Assembly: GCF_037893015.1 (NCBI RefSeq)
Contig: NC_133660.1
Location: 287,157,078 to 287,221,077 of the forward strand
From: Macrotis lagotis
Lineage: Eukaryota; Chordata; Mammalia; Peramelemorphia; Peramelidae
Reading direction: 5' to 3'
DNA length: 64,000 bases
This document shows, in pieces, positions 54,318 through 64,000 of the stretch (position 1 is the first letter of the stretch; each line of letters begins with the position of its first letter). Under the pieces are notes generated by a model. It saw only the letters and a program-made list of their open reading frames with translations, had not been told where the DNA came from and did no database searches. Position numbers and translations under genes: made by a program.

Positions 54318-64000
<9,683 letters not shown>

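Overview
The window is nuclear DNA of a marsupial. The clades are read from split vertebrate genes with orthodox splice sites, and from dense marsupial-type repeats: many copies of a tRNA/CORE-type SINE whose head reads GGGGCAGCTAGGTGGC (WSINE1-like), a second SINE with an AAATGGGGTCACAAA-type segment, MIR and L2 tails, L3/CR1 fossils and marsupial-style L1 3' ends. No bacterial, plasmid or phage features are present. I cannot name the species; the WSINE1-like copies lean towards an Australian-type marsupial, which is inference.

Three protein-coding genes are present in an order that matches the DDB1-VWCE-PGA block of human 11q12 and the equivalent mouse block. (1) DDB1, + strand: the window opens inside an intron and contains the last 18 coding exons (1528-11387), residues 375-1140 by the human numbering, nearly identical to human. 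Its third-last intron is an AT-AC, U12-type intron. (2) VWCE, + strand: all 20 coding exons (21499-49009, 957 aa predicted), with signal peptide, EGF-like modules, a Pro/Ser/Thr-rich linker, six VWC modules each built from two exons, and a low-complexity tail. It starts in a CpG island at about 20.7-21.7 kb. (3) A pepsinogen A/F-type aspartic protease gene, - strand, tail-to-tail with VWCE: exons 3-9 complete (54318-62034) plus the last 5 bases of exon 2 at the window end (63996-64000). Both catalytic motifs and all six cysteines are kept, but the protein carries eight N-glycosylation sequons, a feature not expected of pepsin A.

Between the genes: 11996-20700 and 50290-54170 hold only repeats and unassigned sequence. 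Large simple-sequence tracts stand out: a 45-bp minisatellite in VWCE intron 1 (21790-22125), about 880 bp of AG/ACAG/AT repeat inside the inferred VWCE 3' UTR (49050-49931), an 850-bp TTCC/TTTC polypyrimidine tract (52467-53320), a GT-GA composite (32201-32416) and a polypyrimidine block in a pepsinogen intron (60000-60288).

The genes do not form a functional pathway: DDB1 is a nuclear ubiquitin-ligase adaptor, VWCE a secreted matrix-type protein, and the pepsinogen a secreted protease. No wholly new biological system was found. The points most worth a second look are the AT-AC intron of DDB1, the heavily glycosylatable pepsinogen, and the long simple repeats placed in or next to transcripts. 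Comparisons with human proteins are from memory, not from a search.
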